A DNA stretch of 64,000 nt from Vulcanimicrobiota bacterium. GTDB taxonomy: Bacteria; Vulcanimicrobiota; Vulcanimicrobiia; Vulcanimicrobiales; Vulcanimicrobiaceae. The notes under the pieces are model-generated. The model worked only from the letters and a program-made list of their open reading frames with translations, did no database searches and had not been told where the DNA came from. Position 1 is the stretch's first letter. Each line of letters begins with the position of its first letter. The translations under genes were made by a program, and so were the position numbers. The DNA lies in contig PLJL01000004.1 of NCBI GenBank assembly GCA_003140215.1, positions 1,770,192 to 1,834,191 on the forward strand, read 5' to 3'. This document shows positions 9,281 to 18,292 of the stretch, one piece after another.

Positions 9281-9962
9281 AAGCATCGTGGCCGTCAAGG
9301 TGGTCGAGGACATGCTGGCGGACCTGCGCGCGCCGCTCGAGAACGATCCGGCCGCGAACGGGTGGCTCGAGGTCGTCCTGGCCTATCCCGGTTTCCACGC
9401 GCTCGTCGCGCACCGGCTCGTGCACGCGTTGTCCCGCGCGCACATTCCGGTGCTGCCGCGCGTCCTGTCGACGTTCGCCCGGTTTTTTACCGGGATCGAG
9501 ATCGATCCCGGCGCGCGAATCGGACGCGGCGTGTTCATCGATCACGGGATGGGCGTCGTGATCGGGGAGACCGCCGAGATCGGAGACGGGTGCACGATCT
9601 ACCAGGGCGTCACGCTGGGCGGAACGTCGCTCGCGCGCACCAAGCGCCATCCCACCCTGGGCCGCAACGTCACGGTCGGTTCCGGAGCCGCGGTCCTCGG
9701 TGCCATCACGATCGGGGACGGCGCGCGCATCGGCGCCAACTCGGTCGTCGTGAAAGACGTTCCGCCCAACGCCACCGTGGTCGGGATTCCGGGCCGCGTC
9801 GTCTTGCAGGACGGGAAGCCGGTCATCGGAACCGAGGCCCGGCCGCGCGTCAACATGCCGGATCCCAATGCGCCGCTCATCGCGGAGCTGTCGGGGCGCA
9901 TCGCCACGTTGGAAGCACGCCTGGCGGAGATCGAGCGACGGGATGCCTCTTCGGCTCTATAA
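9264..9962 (+). CDS. cysE: serine O-acetyltransferase
   Basis: A left-handed beta-helix acetyltransferase. The helical N-terminal part ends at [16 protein letters not shown], then come hexapeptide turns with the catalytic segment [18 protein letters not shown] and [17 protein letters not shown]. It makes O-acetylserine from serine and acetyl-CoA, the first step of cysteine synthesis, which fits its position before cysS. ATG 9312 is an alternative start that would avoid the 17-base overlap with the gltX-like gene. The C-terminal ~20 residues form a charged helix ([14 protein letters not shown]) and overlap the cysS start. Confidence 0.93.
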   Translation: MTRVRRSIVAVKVVEDMLADLRAPLENDPAANGWLEVVLAYPGFHALVAHRLVHALSRAHIPVLPRVLSTFARFFTGIEIDPGARIGRGVFIDHGMGVVIGETAEIGDGCTIYQGVTLGGTSLARTKRHPTLGRNVTVGSGAAVLGAITIGDGARIGANSVVVKDVPPNATVVGIPGRVVLQDGKPVIGTEARPRVNMPDPNAPLIAELSGRIATLEARLAEIERRDASSAL

Positions 9963-11490
9963 CACGCGTACCCGGCGCGCCGAAACGTTCACGCCGCTGC
10001 AAGCCGGACACGCTCGCGTCTACGTGTGCGGCCTGACGCCGTCGGCCGAGGGGCACCTGGGCCACGCGCGTTCGTTCTTGTTCTTCGACGTGCTGCGACG
10101 ATACCTCGAACATGCGCGCAACGGCTTGCGCGTGACCTACGTCAAGAACGTGACCGACATCGACGACCGAGCGATCGCCACGGCGCAGCGCGAAGGGACG
10201 ACGTTCGATCAGGTGGTGAAGCGCTACTACGACTCATTTCGGGAATCGATGCGCGTCTTGAACGTGCGCGAGCCCGATGACGAACCCTACGCCACGCACT
10301 TCATCCCGCAGATCGTCGAAATGATCGCCGAGCTGATCGAGCGCGGCTACGCATATGCCAGCGAGGACGGCGTCTACTACGACGTTGCGAAGTTTCCCCG
10401 GTACGGCCAGCTGAGCGGTAAGAACGTCGACGAGCTGCTCGTCGGGGCGCGCGTCGCCGAGAACGAGCACAAGCGCGACCCGCTCGACTTCGCGCTGTGG
10501 AAGTTCGCCAAGCCCGGCGAGCCGTACTGGGACTCGCCGTGGGGCGCGGGACGCCCGGGCTGGCACATCGAGTGCAGCGCGATGTCGCGTGCCCTGCTCG
10601 GCGTCCCGTTCGACATTCACGGCGGCGGGTACGATTTGATCTTCCCGCACCACGAGAACGAGATCGCCCAGAGCGAGGTGCTCATGGACGCCCCGCCGAT
10701 GGCGGAGGTGTGGGTTCACGGCGGGCTGCTCAACTTCGACGGGCGCAAGATGTCGAAGTCGCTGGGCAACTTCGAGCCGCTCTCAGAGTTGCTCAAACGC
10801 CACGACCCGCTGGCGATCCGGCTGCTGTTTCTCCAGACCGGTTACCGCAAGCCGATGAACTTCACCGAAGATTCGATCGGCGCGGCAAAAATGGCGCTCG
10901 ACAAGTCGGTGGCAGCGTATCGCCAGCTACGAGGGATGGAGCCTGCCACGATTGGTGGTCGTTATCCCAAGATGGCACTCACGGAGGGCAAACGCCGGTT
11001 CTTCGATGCGCTCGACGATGATATGAATACCGCCGGCGCGCTCGGCGCAATTTTCGAGCATGTCATCGGCGGCACTCGCGGGCTTGTCGAGAGCGGTGTC
11101 GGAGACGAGGCCGCCAACTTTCTCGAAGACGCATACTCGATCTTTGGGATAGCGCCAGCGCTGCTCCGCCCGCAAACCGTAGAGATGGCATCAGCGCTCT
11201 CATTTGACGGCGACTTGGTGGTAACCGTTAATCGCTATGTAGACCGTTTTTGGCCGCCGGAACGACAATCCGAGATACTTCATTCTCTGCACGAGAAGAT
11301 CGGCGACGTTATCGAGGCCAGCGGGCAACCCCTTGGCGGTTTCATTCAGAAGGCGATTGATGCCCGGGCAGAGGCGCGCAAGAACAAGGACTTCGCGCTG
11401 GGCGACCGCTTGCGCGACGCGCTGGCCGCCGAAGGGATCGCGCTCAAGGATTCCAAGGACGGGACCACGTGGATCGTCACCGGCACGTAG
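9943..11490 (+). CDS. cysS: cysteinyl-tRNA synthetase
   Basis: 515 residues with the class I HIGH element GHLGHARS, the KMSKS element [11 protein letters not shown], the zinc-ligand region WHIECSAMS and FPHHENE. It charges tRNA-Cys. The start was chosen at the ATG giving [11 protein letters not shown], which matches the family N-terminus and overlaps the end of cysE by 20 bases. The [15 protein letters not shown] segment differs from the common YVCGPTVYD. From about 10,900 to 11,350 codon use turns visibly less GC-biased than on either side, which hints at a recombined segment in the anticodon-binding/DALR part. Confidence 0.95.
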   Translation: MPLRLYNTRTRRAETFTPLQAGHARVYVCGLTPSAEGHLGHARSFLFFDVLRRYLEHARNGLRVTYVKNVTDIDDRAIATAQREGTTFDQVVKRYYDSFRESMRVLNVREPDDEPYATHFIPQIVEMIAELIERGYAYASEDGVYYDVAKFPRYGQLSGKNVDELLVGARVAENEHKRDPLDFALWKFAKPGEPYWDSPWGAGRPGWHIECSAMSRALLGVPFDIHGGGYDLIFPHHENEIAQSEVLMDAPPMAEVWVHGGLLNFDGRKMSKSLGNFEPLSELLKRHDPLAIRLLFLQTGYRKPMNFTEDSIGAAKMALDKSVAAYRQLRGMEPATIGGRYPKMALTEGKRRFFDALDDDMNTAGALGAIFEHVIGGTRGLVESGVGDEAANFLEDAYSIFGIAPALLRPQTVEMASALSFDGDLVVTVNRYVDRFWPPERQSEILHSLHEKIGDVIEASGQPLGGFIQKAIDARAEARKNKDFALGDRLRDALAAEGIALKDSKDGTTWIVTGT

Positions 11491-12335
11491 GCGCCGGACT
11501 GCCGCCGGGCGAGCGGCGCGCGCCGCGGATCGATCTGGACGACGTCGTCTACGGCGTACACGCGGTCGACGAGATGCTCGTCGCCGGCGAGCCGTTGCGC
11601 CGGATCCACGTCGGAGACGATCGCAAGCGCGACCCGGCGCTGCGCAACGTGCTCGAGCGGGCGCGCAGCGCGAACGTCCCCGTGCGCTTCGAGAGTCGCG
11701 CCTTCTTCGCATCGTTCCCCTACAAGGCGCACCAGGGCGTCGTCGCGTTCGGCGAGCCGTTCGCCTACCTCAGCCTCGACGAGGCGATCGCGCTGCGGCC
11801 CCGCGACCGCCGCGCGCTCTTCGTCGTGCTCGACCACGTCACCGATCCGCACAACATGGGCGCGATCATTCGCAGCGCGGAGTGCGCGGGAGCCACGGCG
11901 GTCGTCATCCCCGACCGGCGCAGCGCCGGGGTCAACCCGACCGTCCGCAAGTCGTCGGCCGGCGCGACGGCGTACGTTCCGGTGGCCCGCGTAGCCAACG
12001 TCGCGCAGGCGGTCCGGACCCTCAAGAAGGCCGGGATGTGGGTCTTCGGGGCGGCGCCGGGCCCCCGGGCCCAGGCCTACACCGCGGTCGACCTGCGGGG
12101 CGACGTGGCGCTGGTGATCGGCGCCGAGGGCCCCGGCATCGGGCCGCTGGTCCAGCGCGAGTGCGACGTACTCGTCGCCATCCCGCTGGCCGGACGAATC
12201 GAGTCGCTCAATGCCTCGGTCGCGGCCGGGATTTTGCTGTTCGAGGCGGTTCGCCAGCGCGGCGAAGCAGGCGAACCCCCGGCGGCGAGTGCGTCGGTTG
12301 TCCTTGACCCGGAAGAAGGACCCTCCTATACTTAG
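11469..12335 (+). CDS. rlmB: 23S rRNA (guanosine-2'-O-)-methyltransferase, TrmH/RlmB type
   Basis: A SpoU-family knotted methyltransferase with an N-terminal L30e-like substrate domain (DVVYGVHAVDEML, KAHQGVVA). All three SpoU motifs are present: LDHVTDPHNMGAIIRSAE, LVIGAEGPGI, and IPLAGRIESLNASVAAGI. RlmB methylates the ribose of G2251 in the peptidyl-transferase centre. Its usual place right after cysS supports the call. The start overlaps cysS by 22 bases. The C-terminal codons also contain the probable sigH promoter. Confidence 0.93.
   Translation: MDRHRHVGAGLPPGERRAPRIDLDDVVYGVHAVDEMLVAGEPLRRIHVGDDRKRDPALRNVLERARSANVPVRFESRAFFASFPYKAHQGVVAFGEPFAYLSLDEAIALRPRDRRALFVVLDHVTDPHNMGAIIRSAECAGATAVVIPDRRSAGVNPTVRKSSAGATAYVPVARVANVAQAVRTLKKAGMWVFGAAPGPRAQAYTAVDLRGDVALVIGAEGPGIGPLVQRECDVLVAIPLAGRIESLNASVAAGILLFEAVRQRGEAGEPPAASASVVLDPEEGPSYT
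12304..12332 (+). promoter_or_regulatory. sigma-70-type promoter for sigH, inside the 3' end of rlmB
   Basis: TTGACC (12304-12309), 17 bases, then TATACT (12327-12332): a near-consensus housekeeping promoter on the coding strand, ending three bases before the rlmB stop codon. The sigH start lies 78 bases downstream. This would give sigH expression independent of the synthetase operon. Confidence 0.62.
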
Positions 12336-12409
12336 ACGGTTCGGGCACGGCCCTGACGGGCTCCGGCCCGCGTTTTCGTGCTCGACGGTTGCCCCTAAGG
12401 TAGGTTTAC

Positions 12410-13057
12410 GTGGCCCTCACCCAGCCCGTCGCCGAGGCCCTCGACTATCACGAGCGGCCGGACGAGGACCTCGTCTCAGCGGCGAAATCCGGCGACAACC
12501 TCGCGATGGAGTTCCTGCTCAACAAGTACAAGAACTTCGTACGGATCAAGGCGAAAAGCTATTTCCTCATCGGCGCCGACCGTGAGGACATCATCCAAGA
12601 AGGGATGATCGGACTCTACAAGGCCGTCCGGGACTTCAAGGCCGACAAGCTTTCGAGCTTTCGGGCCTTCGCCGAGTTGTGCATCACCCGCCAAATCATC
12701 ACCGCGATCAAGACGGCGACCCGCCAGAAGCACATCCCGCTCAACCAGTACATCTCGCTGAACAAGCCGATCTACGACGAAGACAGCGAGCGCACGCTCC
12801 TCGACGTGATGCCGTCCCAGAAGACCTCCGATCCCGAAGAGCTCGTGATCAATCAAGAGGTCTCCGAAGACATCAAGGCGCGCATCCAGGAGAACCTGTC
12901 GGACCTCGAGTCACAGGTGCTGCTGTCGTACCTGGAAGGCAAGTCGTATCAAGAGATGGCGCGCGACCTCAACCGGCACGTGAAATCGATCGACAACGCG
13001 CTCCAGCGCGTGAAGCGCAAGATCGAGAAGAACCTGGCCGAGATCGAGCTCCCTTGA
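12410..13057 (+). CDS. sigH: RNA polymerase sigma factor, SigH (sigma-30) type
   Basis: 215 residues with sigma-70 region 2 (DREDIIQEGMIGLYKAVRDF; FAELCITRQIITAIK) and a region 4 helix-turn-helix (LEGKSYQEMARDLNRHVKSIDNALQRVKRK). The closest pattern is the Bacillus Spo0H/SigH family, which in Firmicutes also follows rlmB. Nothing here indicates sporulation, so the regulon is open. The start is GTG at 12410. Expression probably comes from the promoter in the end of rlmB, and a hairpin terminator follows 66 bases downstream. Confidence 0.92.
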   Translation: MALTQPVAEALDYHERPDEDLVSAAKSGDNLAMEFLLNKYKNFVRIKAKSYFLIGADREDIIQEGMIGLYKAVRDFKADKLSSFRAFAELCITRQIITAIKTATRQKHIPLNQYISLNKPIYDEDSERTLLDVMPSQKTSDPEELVINQEVSEDIKARIQENLSDLESQVLLSYLEGKSYQEMARDLNRHVKSIDNALQRVKRKIEKNLAEIELP

Positions 13058-13123
13058 AAGGACATAGGGACGCGTAGCTGATCCGTCAGCCGACGTCTTC
13101 GAGGAGACCGACGGAAAACGATG

Positions 13124-13145
13124 AGGCCCCGCTGGCGCGGGGCCT
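13124..13145 (+). terminator. hairpin downstream of sigH
   Basis: Perfect 9-bp inverted repeat AGGCCCCGC/GCGGGGCCT with a four-base loop, followed by ACTTTGTATT, a weak T-rich tail. It probably ends the sigH transcript. Its right arm is also the first unit of a tandem repeat. Confidence 0.55.
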
Positions 13146-13199
13146 ACTTTGTATTACGCGGGGCCTACTTCGTATTGCGCGGGGGCCACTTCGTGTGCG
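13137..13199 (+). repeat. three tandem 21-bp units growing out of the terminator arm
   Basis: GCGGGGCCTACTTTGTATTAC (13137-13157) is followed by a nearly identical unit (13158-13178) and a more diverged third (13179-13199). Because each copy repeats the right arm, several alternative hairpins with the single left arm are possible. It lies before the most plausible start of the next gene, which argues against the earlier in-frame ATG at 13149. Confidence 0.72.
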
Positions 13200-13232
13200 G
13201 GTCTTCTCGTGTACGGATTGAAGACGGCGCGG

Positions 13233-14702
13233 ATGTCGTTGCCGCGCGCGCTCGCTGCCGTCACGCTGCTCGTCGCGATCCTGCTCGGGGCGATCGTGCT
13301 GCACGACCGGATCTTTCCGAAGCCGCTGCTGACCGCGGCAAACGACTTCACGACGTTCTACTGCGCCGGAACCGTGGTGCGCGAGCGGGGCGATCCGTAC
13401 CGGGTTGAGCCGCTGCGGGCGTGCGAGCAGCGGCTCGGCGAGTTCAGCGGGCCGCGCGACACCGCGTGGGAGGTCGTACCGGCCCCGTTTCCAGGCTATG
13501 TGATGGCCTTGTACGCAGCCATGTCGGTGCCGCCGTTCCAGGCGGCGCACGTGGCGTGGCTGGGGTTGCTGCTCTTCGGCGTGGGGGTGACGGCGTTGGC
13601 GCTGGCGCGCCTGACCGCTTTCCCGCTGCCGGCGGTCCTGGCGATCGTCGCGGTGCTGATCGGCTTTTGGGACCTCGGCTTGGCGGAGCCCACCCCGATC
13701 GTCGCGGCGCTGTTGGCGACGGCGGCGCTGTGCGCGTCGCGCGGAGCCTGGCGCGCGGCCGGAATCCTCGTCGCGCTGGCGATGATCATGCCGCAGTTCG
13801 CGCTGCCCGCATTCCTCGCGCTCCTGGTGTACGCTCCGCGATCGCGCCCGGCCCTGTTGCTTACGTCGGCCGCACTGGGCGTGGTCTCGTTCGTGACCTT
13901 GGGCGTCGCGACCAACGTCGAGTATTTCGTGCGCACGCTGCCTGCGCAGACCCGCGCCGAGGTGTTCTTCATGTATCAATACAGCTTGACGCACCTGCTC
14001 GCGCTCGCCGGAACCCCGGTTTCCGCAGCGATCCTGATCGGCCAGCTTTCCTACCTCGTGCTGCTCGGCGCCGGCGTGTGGGCCAGCGCTCGGCTCGCGC
14101 GCATCAGCGGCGAGCCGGCTTGTCTCGTGCTGGTACCGGCCGCCGTGGCATCGGTCGGCGGCGCATACGCGCACAGCGTGCAGATCCTCTCGGGCGTCGG
14201 CGCGGCGTTGCTGGTCGCTTCGCTTCGATCGGTTCCACGCGCGCTCGCGGTGATTCCGTTGCTGCTCTACTGCGTGTTGTGGGCCGGCGAAGCGACGTGG
14301 CGCGGACTTCTCGTCGCGACGTCGGTCAGCGCGCTCGCCGCGTTGTGGCTGGCGTCAGGCCGCATCACGACCGTCCCAGCCCGACGACGCGCCGCAGCGG
14401 TGCTGGGCGCTCTCGTGTTGGCGGCGGCGTTTACGGCGTTGAGCCGGTTACCGGTGCCGCGCTCGCAGGCGAGCATCGCCGCGGCCGCGCCGCCCGCGAT
14501 CGGTCCAGACGACCAGGCCAGCCGGATCTTTCAATATCGCACGGAGATCCTGAGCGAGCTCGATCCGCGGGTCGAGTTCCAGAAGGTGCCGCTCGTCCTG
14601 GGGGTCCTGTTGATCGTGGTGTGCGCGTTCGCCGCGCGGCCGGCGGATCAGGTGCGGGCGGGTGCGGCCGTCGGAGCGAGCTCACGCACGATCGTCTCAT
14701 AG
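13233..14702 (+). CDS. polytopic membrane glycosyltransferase, GT87 (DUF2029)-like
   Basis: About 489 residues with ten or more hydrophobic segments. After the first helix comes a loop with NDFTTFYCAGTVVRERGDPY, the acidic loop typical of GT87/GT-C polyprenol-phosphate-sugar-dependent mannosyltransferases. The start was placed at the ATG before SLPRALAAVTLL, just ahead of the first helix; an in-frame ATG at 13149 lies in the tandem repeat. The 3' end overlaps a convergent gene by 55 bases. The acceptor is unknown; family assignment rests on topology and the acidic loop. Confidence 0.7.
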   Translation: MSLPRALAAVTLLVAILLGAIVLHDRIFPKPLLTAANDFTTFYCAGTVVRERGDPYRVEPLRACEQRLGEFSGPRDTAWEVVPAPFPGYVMALYAAMSVPPFQAAHVAWLGLLLFGVGVTALALARLTAFPLPAVLAIVAVLIGFWDLGLAEPTPIVAALLATAALCASRGAWRAAGILVALAMIMPQFALPAFLALLVYAPRSRPALLLTSAALGVVSFVTLGVATNVEYFVRTLPAQTRAEVFFMYQYSLTHLLALAGTPVSAAILIGQLSYLVLLGAGVWASARLARISGEPACLVLVPAAVASVGGAYAHSVQILSGVGAALLVASLRSVPRALAVIPLLLYCVLWAGEATWRGLLVATSVSALAALWLASGRITTVPARRRAAAVLGALVLAAAFTALSRLPVPRSQASIAAAAPPAIGPDDQASRIFQYRTEILSELDPRVEFQKVPLVLGVLLIVVCAFAARPADQVRAGAAVGASSRTIVS

Positions 14703-15013
14703 ATCAGCTCGCGATCCTCGAGTGGGTCGAACACCAGACATTTCTGCTCGCCGCCGCGGCCGATCGGATCGATGAGGATCGTGACGCGGCCGATCGCGCA
14801 GACGTCGAGGCAGGTCGTTCCGGTAGCGCGCACCGCACCCCAATGCCCGTCGGCTTTGAGGCGGTCCTTGAGCCACTCGCGCAGTTTGAGGCGCTCGTCG
14901 CCGGCATGTTGCGGAAAATCTTCGGGGAAGCGGACGTTGAGGCACTTCTCGCACACGAGTGCGAGCCCGCCGTCGCGGCGCCACTGCGGCCTGACCTCCA
15001 TCGCTTCGCTCAC
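14648..15013 (-). CDS. small cysteine-motif protein, possibly (2Fe-2S) ferredoxin-like
   Basis: 121 residues with two cysteine pairs: CEKC near residue 21, and CLDVC followed by AIGRVTILIDP near residue 70. The second pair, Cx3C before a hydrophobic strand, is typical of thioredoxin-like (2Fe-2S) ferredoxins (CLGxCxxGPVVxVxP). The first pair is spaced differently from the classic Cx8-12C, so cluster binding is uncertain and zinc binding is an alternative. It lies at the backbone side of the accessory island. Its coding sequence is overlapped in another frame, on the same strand, by the run-on of the HNH nuclease. Confidence 0.6.
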   Translation of the reverse strand: MSEAMEVRPQWRRDGGLALVCEKCLNVRFPEDFPQHAGDERLKLREWLKDRLKADGHWGAVRATGTTCLDVCAIGRVTILIDPIGRGGEQKCLVFDPLEDRELIYETIVRELAPTAAPART

Positions 15014-15587
15014 GTCGGCCTATGATCGCCGGCGGAGTCCTCAAGGTTCCAAAAAGGTATGCAAGCTCGCTCTTCCGCTGATCTCCGAAGTCAGGTAAGG
15101 GCGAAAACTCGACCCGTTGGTTGTGGCGCGAGCGGTTTTCGAGCTCATCTAGGGGCAGACGTGAGCTGTACGAACGAGAGTCCGTAACCTTTCCGCGGGC
15201 AACTCGCCCGCGTCCCCGGTTTGCGCCCTTGTAGGTCCGCGTCAGCGAGTGGCAGTTCGGGCAAAGGACGATGAGATTCTCCGGCGCGTCATTGGTCCAA
15301 TCGCCGTCGATGTGCTCGATCTCGAGCGGCAGGCTGCCCGTGTAGGGGTTCCGCTCACCCCAGCCACACCGTTTGCAACGGCCGTCGGCAAGCGCAATGA
15401 GGTGCTTTCGCAAGACGTCCAGCATCGTCGGACGCGCTGGCAGTGCGTTCTTCTGCCAAAGTGCGATAATGCGCGCGCGATAGTGGCTGTGACGACAACT
15501 CTGCGAACAGTAGCGCAGAGAATTTGTCTTGATCGCGCGTCCGCACGCATTCGCGCAGCTCCGTTGTATTGTCGCGACAGGATCCAT
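14697..15587 (-). pseudogene. HNH endonuclease, genuine 5' part running on out of frame into the neighbouring gene
   Basis: From the ATG at 15587, residues 1-~125 are a convincing HNH protein: an N-terminal zinc-finger-like part (CANACGR, RYCSQSCR), CKRCGWGE, and the HNH core LEIEHIDGDWTND with LIVLCPNCH. After about residue 190 the frame passes into the 5' region and body of the cysteine-motif protein, giving an Arg-rich artificial tail to 14697. Extensive same-strand overlap of this kind is not natural. The nuclease has probably lost its own 3' end at an insertion junction near 15,010-15,060. The catalytic core is intact, so a truncated product could still be made. Confidence 0.65.
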
Positions 15588-15858
15588 GCTCGAACCATAG
15601 GCGACAACGATGCCAGCATATTGGCACGGCGCGGCTTTGCCCGAATTTGAGCCGCTCCGCACCCGTTTTCGGACACGGAGCAGACAATCCGGGCAGCGGC
15701 GCCGGCGACGATTCAGCCTCTGAACACCTCCAAAGGGTCAGCACGGAGCATTACCGAGAGGTCAAGTCCAAGGACTTTCGCGGCATGAATGATGCAGCAT
15801 ATGTTGTGGCAGAGGTCCCCTCGTTGCGCGTCGCCGCTTTCAGAAGATCAAGGCCGAT

Positions 15859-16287
15859 TTGGAAGCCTTTGCGGACAGCATCCTGGGCGAGATGGAAGGC
15901 GAGGTCAAAAAGCGTATCGGACAAGTCCTACAACTAGCCAATAGCGCGAGCGTGAACGATCGCCGCAAGTTGTTCTGGGAGTCGCTCGGCATGGAGCCGA
16001 GCGCTCAGGAGTTGAAGGCCCTGGAGCATCGCGATACCATGAGTCACCTCGGCTACATTCCCTTCCCGCACGGGCGCGACGGCGCGTGGAATCGACTCAT
16101 TCGTGAGAAGAGTTTGCTGCGGACGCTCGTGAATCGGGTCATTTTCCGGCTGCTGGGTTACGAGGGGAATGTCCTGAACTACGTCAACGGTGATGACGTC
16201 ACGGTGTCTGGCACGCGCGTACGCAGGCGACGTAGAGCACGGAGCGCGTCGGCCAAAACGCCTGTGAAGGCAAAACGACGGCGATAG
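15859..16287 (+). CDS. hypothetical protein, probably 5'-damaged
   Basis: 142 residues from a TTG start. The first ~110 look like a real helical protein (DRRKLFWESLGMEPSAQELKA, ALEHRDTMSHLGYIPFP, NRVIFRLLGYEGNVLNYV) and the tail is a basic Arg/Lys/Ala stretch. The same frame extends back through KIKADLEAF to a TGA near 15,795. A second frame opens there with ATG 15785 (NDAAYVVAEVPSLR), so the true N-terminus may have been split by a frameshift. No family is recognised; it lies in the accessory island. Confidence 0.45.
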   Translation: MEAFADSILGEMEGEVKKRIGQVLQLANSASVNDRRKLFWESLGMEPSAQELKALEHRDTMSHLGYIPFPHGRDGAWNRLIREKSLLRTLVNRVIFRLLGYEGNVLNYVNGDDVTVSGTRVRRRRRARSASAKTPVKAKRRR

Positions 16288-16396
16288 ACGACGACTTCCA
16301 TCTGCAAGCCGGCTGTGCGAAGATCCCGGCTCGGGCCGCGGTTCCCAGTGCTCCGTTGGAGCGAGGCGATTACGGCCGCTCTAGGCTCCCGCGATA

Positions 16397-16753
16397 GTGG
16401 GTAGAATTCGGTTCGCGCTGGAACCAATACGCTGCGTCCGTGGCCTCCTTCGCGAACTCGGCCCCATCTTCGGCGTCGATGGTTTATGGCGGCGCGGTCG
16501 GATCCATGAGAACGCTATGGTGAACGATGGCGCCATCGCGGCCGCCAATGTGCGCGACGTGCCGATCGCCGAGCGCGCGCGCATGACATTAGACTGCATG
16601 AGGGCGCGCACGCCGCTGATCTATGGCGGTCGCCTCGAAGTCGACGACCTCACCGGCGAACCGGACCTGCTCCGGCTCGAAGGCGGGGGCCGCTTCAAGA
16701 AGGCCGGTTCCCATCGCGAAGTCGCGACGTACGGGTCGCGTTTCAGCTATTAG
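16397..16753 (+). pseudogene. fragment resembling a RecB-like (PD-(D/E)XK) nuclease
   Basis: 118 residues. The part RARTPLIYGGRLEVDDLTGE followed by PDLLRLEGGGRF resembles the substrate-side part of RecB-like nucleases of the TM0106 type, where a Gly-Arg-Leu segment and a (G/A)-x-(P)-D-L-L strand precede the catalytic D-x-K. The frame breaks down right after (KKAGSHREV) and the expected DIKSG-like core is absent. I read it as a decayed internal fragment. The family is a judgement from pattern only. Confidence 0.35.
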
Positions 16754-16844
16754 CGTTCGCGAGCTACCTGATCACGCAGGTAGAGCGAATCGCGGGCGCC
16801 GGAGCCGAAAACTAGTCACCAAACCGGACGCCTTCCGGCGCAAG

Positions 16845-18050
16845 CTAGTGCTGCGGCGCGACGACGACCCTCGTGCGAAACGCCTTGTCGTCGATCGTTC
16901 GCTCGTTCGTAAGGTCCTTCTCGATACTTGCCGCCTCGCGCATCGCTTGCTTTGGATCGTAGATAAAAAAAATCAAAAGATCGCATTCATGGGACCGGCC
17001 ATAACGCTCGATTTTCGAGGCGATGTCCTTTGACATCGTGCTATTCCAATGCGATTCGGACTTAAATACCTTCAGTTCGATATAGATTTTCTTGCCCCTC
17101 ACCGCGAAGTCAATGCGTCCGGACGACGACGCGACCTTCGGTAGCGGATCCTCGTGGATCAGATCGGGGAACTCCATGCGAAGAAATGCACGAAGCAAGT
17201 CTTGCAAGTCGAACTCGTCGTTCACTTCGAGCGTCTTGCGTCCGTCGTACCGGTGCTCTGGAGCAATCTCCCGAATGCCGCGAGGAGTCGCACGAAAGAT
17301 GCGAACGAGACGTTCTTCAACGTCCTTCAACGTCGGGACAGGAGGCGTCGTTGTAACCGTTTCGGGTGCGGCATTCGTCGGCGTCGGAGTGGATGGCGCG
17401 GCATGGCCGATAAGTGGGACTGCAGTTGGGTCCGTGGATACGGTTACGGTGAGACCTTCAGGCGCGAGAGCCTCATTCAGCACCGTGACGGCTTGCTTAT
17501 GCGTCGCATCATCGTCGTACGCTATACGCGATGCCAGTCGCTCGATGACGCGACTCTGGTCATGCCGTGACAGGCTCAACAGCGCATCGAGCGCCCAATC
17601 GTCACGACTCGTTTTGTCGTGTATCAAGTGCGGGAACCCGGGATCAGTGAAGGACGTCGTGAGATCGGGGCCTGTTCGATAGACCGGATACTTCGTTTTG
17701 TCCGTGCCCGTGATCATCCCAGCAATGCGCCTGAGCGTTTCGACCTTGAGATGACCCGGCTCTTCACGAAGCCGAGCACGGCGTTCGATGCTGGTCCTAA
17801 TCTCATCAAGAATGCATAGGGCGGCCGCCTTTCCGGTCGGCCAATCCGGTATTGAGCGACCCTTCTGCGCTGCTACGCTATGCGTCAACGGGTCGACTTG
17901 ATCATTGAACCGCCGCATCATTTCGGACCACTCGACCGGCAGCGCCGATCGCAGAAGCAAGTCCACTTCGCGGACCAGTCCCCCGGGGACTCTCGTGTCC
18001 GCCTTTGACAGACGAGTCCGAATGTCGCTCAACTCCTCAAGTACCGTCAC
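16845..18050 (-). CDS. PD-(D/E)XK nuclease-fold protein
   Basis: About 401 residues from a GTG at 18050. The N-terminal ~220 residues are helical and unfamiliar (LEELSDIRTRLSKADTR; PVEWSEMMRRFNDQVDPLT). A Thr/Pro-rich linker (PSTPTPTNAAPETVTTTPP) follows. The C-terminal domain reads SSSGRIDFAVRGKKIYIELK, a D-x(n)-E-x-K core on adjacent strands typical of restriction-like endonucleases, then DLLIFFIYDPKQ. The frame stays open for ~130 codons upstream of 18050, but that part is composed like antisense DNA. Its place next to the Thoeris operon suggests a defence or restriction role; no methylase partner is visible. Confidence 0.63.
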   Translation of the reverse strand: MTVLEELSDIRTRLSKADTRVPGGLVREVDLLLRSALPVEWSEMMRRFNDQVDPLTHSVAAQKGRSIPDWPTGKAAALCILDEIRTSIERRARLREEPGHLKVETLRRIAGMITGTDKTKYPVYRTGPDLTTSFTDPGFPHLIHDKTSRDDWALDALLSLSRHDQSRVIERLASRIAYDDDATHKQAVTVLNEALAPEGLTVTVSTDPTAVPLIGHAAPSTPTPTNAAPETVTTTPPVPTLKDVEERLVRIFRATPRGIREIAPEHRYDGRKTLEVNDEFDLQDLLRAFLRMEFPDLIHEDPLPKVASSSGRIDFAVRGKKIYIELKVFKSESHWNSTMSKDIASKIERYGRSHECDLLIFFIYDPKQAMREAASIEKDLTNERTIDDKAFRTRVVVAPQH

Positions 18051-18292
18051 AACGCGGTGATCTATGGCTACTTGTCGCGATTCTCCCTCCCTCGCCAATC
18101 GACGGCGAGAGACATTAGGGCATCGCGCGACGGCCGTCGTCCGACCCCCACACCGCTGAGGCGGCGGGCTCGGAGTTATCGCCGTAAACGCCACGGATCG
18201 CGTTTGCGCCCGACGAGCCCATCGACGTCGCCGGTCGTTCGCAAGCGCCAATCTTCTCGGGTCCCCCTCGGAGTGCTTGACGGCGGCCCTGT

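Noticed and set aside
14980..15060. Attachment-site duplicate of the tRNA-Thr 3' end at the left island border
   Set aside because: I looked for TGGAGCCGACGGTGGG or close variants near 15.0 kb and found none by eye; the island call rests on other evidence.
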